Position numbers and translations under genes: made by a program. Under the pieces are notes generated by a model that saw only the letters and a list, made by a program, of their open reading frames with translations, did no database searches and was not told the origin of the DNA. A stretch of 64,000 nucleotides of DNA from the NCBI GenBank assembly GCA_012800795.1, contig JAAZIQ010000009.1, positions 1 through 64,000 on the forward strand, read 5' to 3'. Every line of letters begins with the position of its first letter. The first letter of the stretch is position 1. Positions 63,868 through 64,000 of the stretch are shown here, one piece after another. Source of the stretch: Bacillota bacterium (GTDB lineage Bacteria; Bacillota; Dethiobacteria; Dethiobacterales; Dethiobacteraceae).

Positions 63868-64000
63868 TTATTTAACATCATAGCCGGCTTCTGTAACTGC
63901 AGCCCGAAGCTCTTCTTCACTAACTTTTCCCGGGTCGTACTTAATTTCCGCCTCACCGGCAGAAAGATCCACGACTGCACTTTCAACACCGGTTAACGCA
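63868..64000 (-). CDS. HMA domain protein, 3' part (copper-chaperone-like)
   Basis: Partial; the 5' end lies beyond the window. The last 43 codons read ALTGVESAVVDLSAGEAEIK, then YDPGKVSEEELRAAVTEAGYDVK-stop, the second half of a ferredoxin-fold heavy-metal-associated domain. The CxxC site would be upstream. Either CopZ or the tail of a small metal-binding protein; a P-type ATPase is unlikely because the gene ends right after the domain. Confidence 0.8.
   Translation of the reverse strand, partial: ALTGVESAVVDLSAGEAEIKYDPGKVSEEELRAAVTEAGYDVK

Noticed and set aside
1-64000. CRISPR array, prophage, insertion sequence, toxin-antitoxin or defence genes
   Set aside because: No regularly spaced repeats, transposases, integrases or recognisable defence proteins were seen; gene order is that of a conserved chromosomal core.

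Overview
The window is an ordinary chromosomal segment of an endospore-forming, anaerobic, low-to-middle GC Gram-positive bacterium (Clostridia in the broad sense). The evidence for sporulation is a 25-residue SpoVM, an alpha/beta-type small acid-soluble spore protein, a SpoIID/LytB-family protein, YlbJ, YtrH/YtrI and a SleB-like cell-wall hydrolase. The evidence for anaerobic C1 metabolism is a full-length acetyl-CoA synthase (AcsB) with all six A-cluster cysteines. A short core-type methionine synthase, rubrerythrin with PerR, and a DtxR-controlled ferrous iron uptake operon fit the same lifestyle. No phage, transposon, CRISPR array or defence island is visible.

Layout. 0.1-3.2 kb: three overlapping paralogous M42 aminopeptidases. 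3.3-10.2 kb: core MetE-like protein, NUDIX hydrolase, ComM, SpoIID/LytB protein, YqeY, SleB-like hydrolase. 10.4-29.1 kb: the conserved Firmicute block, mostly on the minus strand. Read in the direction of transcription it is rsmD-coaD, patatin-YlbL, yceD-rpmF-plsX-acpP-rnc-smc-ftsY, then ylxM-ffh-rpsP-khpA-rimM-trmD-rplS-lepB-rbgA-rnhB-yraN. ylbJ is on the plus strand inside it. 29.4-34.6 kb: SASP, FakB/FakA (DegV, DAK2), Asp23, rpmB, spoVM with a small membrane gene, and a PepT-like peptidase. 35.1-35.9 kb: tRNA-Leu(CAA) followed by a degenerate, repeat-rich stretch. 35.7-38.7 kb: dtxR, feoA, feoB and a Cys-rich Feo accessory protein. 39.1-43.1 kb: acsB, an unidentified Cys-rich gene, rubrerythrin and perR. 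43.2-53.1 kb: ABC exporter, htpG under a perfect CIRCE element, transketolase, ABC-F protein, TypA. 53.2-64 kb: CBS-ACT protein, small membrane proteins, dnaE-pfkA-pyk-fxsA, ytrH-ytrI, an AI-2E family permease, and the 3' end of an HMA copper-chaperone-like gene that runs off the window.

Genes working together. The ffh/ftsY/lepB set covers protein targeting and processing. The rimM/trmD/rbgA/rplS/rpsP/rpmF/rpmB set covers translation and ribosome assembly. plsX/acpP/fakA/fakB cover phospholipid precursor supply. dtxR-feoAB and perR-rbr form two adjacent metal/oxidative-stress modules that flank the oxygen-sensitive, Ni/Fe-dependent AcsB. Regulatory sites readable by eye include a CIRCE element at htpG, a palindromic operator between the -35 and -10 of feoA, a PerR/Fur-like palindrome downstream of the perR -10, a consensus promoter before yceD, and many hairpin terminators. 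Five short genes were read directly from the nucleotide sequence: rpmF, spoVM, the Feo-associated Cys-rich protein, a 36-codon remnant and the terminal HMA fragment. I saw no clear undescribed multi-gene system. The best leads are the acsB that stands alone in this window, the core-MetE, the repeat-rich relic after tRNA-Leu, and several unexplained palindromes or hairpins.
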